Below are positions 6,329 through 8,006 of a DNA stretch of 8,006 nt, one piece after another; positions within the stretch are counted from its first letter, which is position 1; every line of letters begins with the position of its first letter. Both the position numbers and the translations under genes were made by a program. The stretch is from Kiritimatiellales bacterium (GTDB lineage Bacteria > Verrucomicrobiota > Kiritimatiellia > Kiritimatiellales > Pontiellaceae): NCBI GenBank assembly GCA_021734595.1, contig JAIPIO010000184.1:1-8006 (forward strand). The letters are read 5' to 3'. Below the pieces are notes generated by a model. That model saw only the letters and a list, made by a program, of their open reading frames with translations, made no database searches and was not told where the DNA came from.

Positions 6329-8006
6329 ATGCAGAAAAAACTTTTTCTTATCGATGGAATGGCCGTTGTCTATCGCGCCTACTTCGGCCTCATCCGCAAT
6401 CCGCGCATCAATTCCAAAGGCGAGAACGTCTCCGCCGTCTTCGGGTTCATCAACACGCTGCTCGATATCATGCACACCTATGAACCGACCCACATCGCCG
6501 TCGCGTTCGACACCCACGGCCCGACCTTCCGCCACGAGGAATATCCCGAATACAAAGCCACCCGCGACGAAACGCCCGAAGGCATCCGCACCGCGGTCCC
6601 GCACATCCGCAACCTGCTCAACGCCTTCAACATCCCTGTCCTCGAATATCCCGGCTTCGAGGCCGACGACGTGATCGGCACTCTCGCCCGTACGGCCGAG
6701 AAACAGGGGTACGACACCTACATGGTCACCCCCGACAAGGACTATGCCCAGCTCGTCGACGAGCACACCTTCATGCTCAAACCCGGCAGTGGCACCTCCG
6801 GCGAGCTGCTCGACATTCAAAAGATTCTCGAGCAGTGGAACATCGCGAAGATCGGGCAGGTCATCGACATCCTCGGGCTCGCCGGCGACGCTGCCGACAA
6901 CATTCCCGGCATCCCCGGCATCGGCCCCAAGACCGCACAAAAGCTCATCGCCGAATACGGTTCCATCGAAAACCTGCTTGAACACACCGATGAACTGAAA
7001 GGCAAGCAAAAGGAAAAGGTTGAAGAGAACAAAGCCCAGGCCCTGCTCTCCAAACGCCTTGTCACCATCAAGTGCGACGTGCCTGTGAAGGAAAACCCCG
7101 ACGAACTGATCATGGGCGTCCGCAACGACGACCAGTTAAAGGTGCTGTTCAGCGAGCTTGAATTCAAGTCGCTCATCAAACGCCTCTTCGGCGAGGCCCC
7201 CACCCCGGTCTCCGTCGCCGTGGCCGCCGCCACCGAGGGTCAGGGCGACCTATTCGAATTCGCGGCGGCTTCCAAGCCCGAAATGATGGAGCCGTTGCCG
7301 CAGTTCCAAACCGTCAGGGACGTGAAACACACCTACCACCTTGTCACTACTGCCGCCGGGCGCGACGCACTGGCCGCAACGCTCGCCGAATGCGACGAAG
7401 TCTGCTTCGACACCGAAACCACCGGACTCGACGTCCGCGTGGCCGAACTGATTGGAATCTCCTTCTGCATCGAGCCGCACGAGGCGTGGTTCGTTACCCT
7501 GCCGCCAGACCACGAACAAACCCTCCAGGCATTGGAAAAGTTTCTTCCAATCCTTGGAAACCCCGACATCCGCAAAATCGGGCAGAACCTTAAATATGAT
7601 ATCAGTGTCCTGATGTGGCACGGCATCGAAGTTCGCGGCGTGCTGCTCGACACCATGCTCGCGCACTATCTCATCGACCCCGACCAGCGCCACAACATGG
7701 ACCACATGGCCGAATCACTGCTCGCCTACACCCCCGTCCCGATCACCGCGCTCATCGGCGAGAAGAAGAGCACGCAGAAAACACTGCGCGAGGTCGACAT
7801 CGACGAGCTTTGCGAATATGCCGCCGAAGATGCCGACATCACCCTCCAGCTGTGGCACAAGCTCAAGCCCATGCTCACCGAGCGCGGCCAGGACCGCGTC
7901 TTCTACGAAATCGAAACCCCGCTCATGCCCGTGCTCGCCCAGATGGAGTACAACGGCATCAACCTCGATATTCCAATCCTTGGAAAAATTTCGGATAAAC
8001 TCGGCG
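6329..8006 (+). CDS. polA: DNA polymerase I, N-terminal 559 residues (3' end outside window)
   Basis: DNA polymerase I removes RNA primers and fills gaps in replication and excision repair. The ATG at 6329 is preceded by GGGA at six bases. Residues 1 to ~290 are the 5'-3' flap nuclease: D9 in FLIDG, D61 in AFDTHG, E111/D113/D114 in FEADD, D136/D138 in TPDKD, GDAADNIPG at 186-194, then the helix-hairpin-helix GIPGIGPKTAQKL. After a linker (about 290-330), residues ~333-515 form the 3'-5' proofreading exonuclease, and all metal-binding motifs are intact: D361/E363 in FDTETTG, D424 in NLKYD, and Y497/D501 in YAAED. Proofreading should therefore be active, unlike in Taq or Bacillus PolA. The start of the polymerase domain (VLAQMEYNGINLD) follows, and the window ends at residue 559 with no stop. 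Three palindrome copies fall in variable positions of the protein (399-404, 406-411, 548-553). Confidence 0.96.
   Translation, partial: MQKKLFLIDGMAVVYRAYFGLIRNPRINSKGENVSAVFGFINTLLDIMHTYEPTHIAVAFDTHGPTFRHEEYPEYKATRDETPEGIRTAVPHIRNLLNAFNIPVLEYPGFEADDVIGTLARTAEKQGYDTYMVTPDKDYAQLVDEHTFMLKPGSGTSGELLDIQKILEQWNIAKIGQVIDILGLAGDAADNIPGIPGIGPKTAQKLIAEYGSIENLLEHTDELKGKQKEKVEENKAQALLSKRLVTIKCDVPVKENPDELIMGVRNDDQLKVLFSELEFKSLIKRLFGEAPTPVSVAVAAATEGQGDLFEFAAASKPEMMEPLPQFQTVRDVKHTYHLVTTAAGRDALAATLAECDEVCFDTETTGLDVRVAELIGISFCIEPHEAWFVTLPPDHEQTLQALEKFLPILGNPDIRKIGQNLKYDISVLMWHGIEVRGVLLDTMLAHYLIDPDQRHNMDHMAESLLAYTPVPITALIGEKKSTQKTLREVDIDELCEYAAEDADITLQLWHKLKPMLTERGQDRVFYEIETPLMPVLAQMEYNGINLDIPILGKISDKLG
7523..7559. 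repeat. Tandem pair of palindrome copies inside polA
   Basis: CTCCAGGCATTGGAA at 7523-7537 has one mismatch to TTCCA-N5-TGGAA, and TTCCAATCCTTGGAA at 7545-7559 is exact. Centres are 22 bp apart. They are read as LQALEK and LPILGN, just before the conserved exonuclease block NPDIRKIGQNLKYD. The second copy, with one more A, is identical over 16 bases to the copy at 7971-7986. Confidence 0.65.
7971..7986. repeat. Second identical 16-mer palindrome inside polA
   Basis: TTCCAATCCTTGGAAA repeats exactly the 16 bases at 7545-7560 and is in the same codon phase, giving IPILGK. It lies just after the conserved GINLD motif at the start of the polymerase domain, where homologues vary in sequence. Confidence 0.7.

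Noticed and set aside
6221..7009. Open minus-strand frame extending the dsrE-like gene upstream to about 7009.
   Set aside because: It runs antisense to conserved polA codons, has low-complexity composition (repeated V, G, D, E) typical of a shadow frame, and the real start at 6220 has a good binding site and signal peptide.

Overview
The window looks like an ordinary chromosomal segment of a Gram-negative-type bacterium. It makes phosphatidylethanolamine (PssA plus Psd), carries HrpA and PolA, and exports proteins with Sec-type signal peptides. A secreted glycoside-hydrolase-like protein with a C-terminal jelly-roll-like module, moderately high GC, and abundant short palindromes of the form TTCCA-N5-TGGAA make a member of the PVC superphylum, perhaps Kiritimatiellota (Pontiella-like), my best guess. 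That placement is inference from general resemblance and was not tested.

Layout, left to right. Bases 1-1751 (+) hold the C-terminal ~580 residues of the ATP-dependent RNA helicase HrpA, cut by the window start. It converges, with a 26 bp gap, on a minus-strand gene (1778-3418) for a secreted TIM-barrel glycoside-hydrolase-like protein, probably started from TTG behind a very strong Shine-Dalgarno sequence. Upstream of that gene on the same strand lies a compact lipid operon, transcribed from right to left: a DUF2062 membrane protein (5059-5601), phosphatidylserine decarboxylase psd (4364-5056) and CDP-diacylglycerol-serine O-phosphatidyltransferase pssA (3543-4352), with gaps of 2 and 11 bp. 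The two enzymes catalyse consecutive steps from CDP-diacylglycerol to phosphatidylethanolamine. Next comes a minus-strand gene for a small exported DsrE-like protein with a CxxC motif (5771-6220). It is divergent from polA (6329 to the window end, +), of which the flap-nuclease domain, an intact proofreading domain and the first residues of the polymerase domain are visible.

The most unusual signal is not a gene. A short palindrome, TTCCA-N5-TGGAA, occurs five times exactly and about four more times with one mismatch in 8 kb, against roughly 0.01 exact copies expected by chance. Copies lie inside hrpA, the hydrolase gene, the DUF2062 gene and polA (twice as an identical 16-mer). Two form a perfect 17 bp inverted repeat in the dsrE-like/polA divergent promoter region. 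Inside genes the copies are read in only two of the three possible phases, giving peptides like xQxLEK or xPxxGK. Three close pairs have centre-to-centre spacings of 22, 31 and 32 bp, close to two or three turns of the helix. This looks like a dispersed DNA-level element (protein-binding site or REP/RPE-like repeat) that the coding sequences tolerate. Nothing else in the window appears to be an undescribed multi-gene system.
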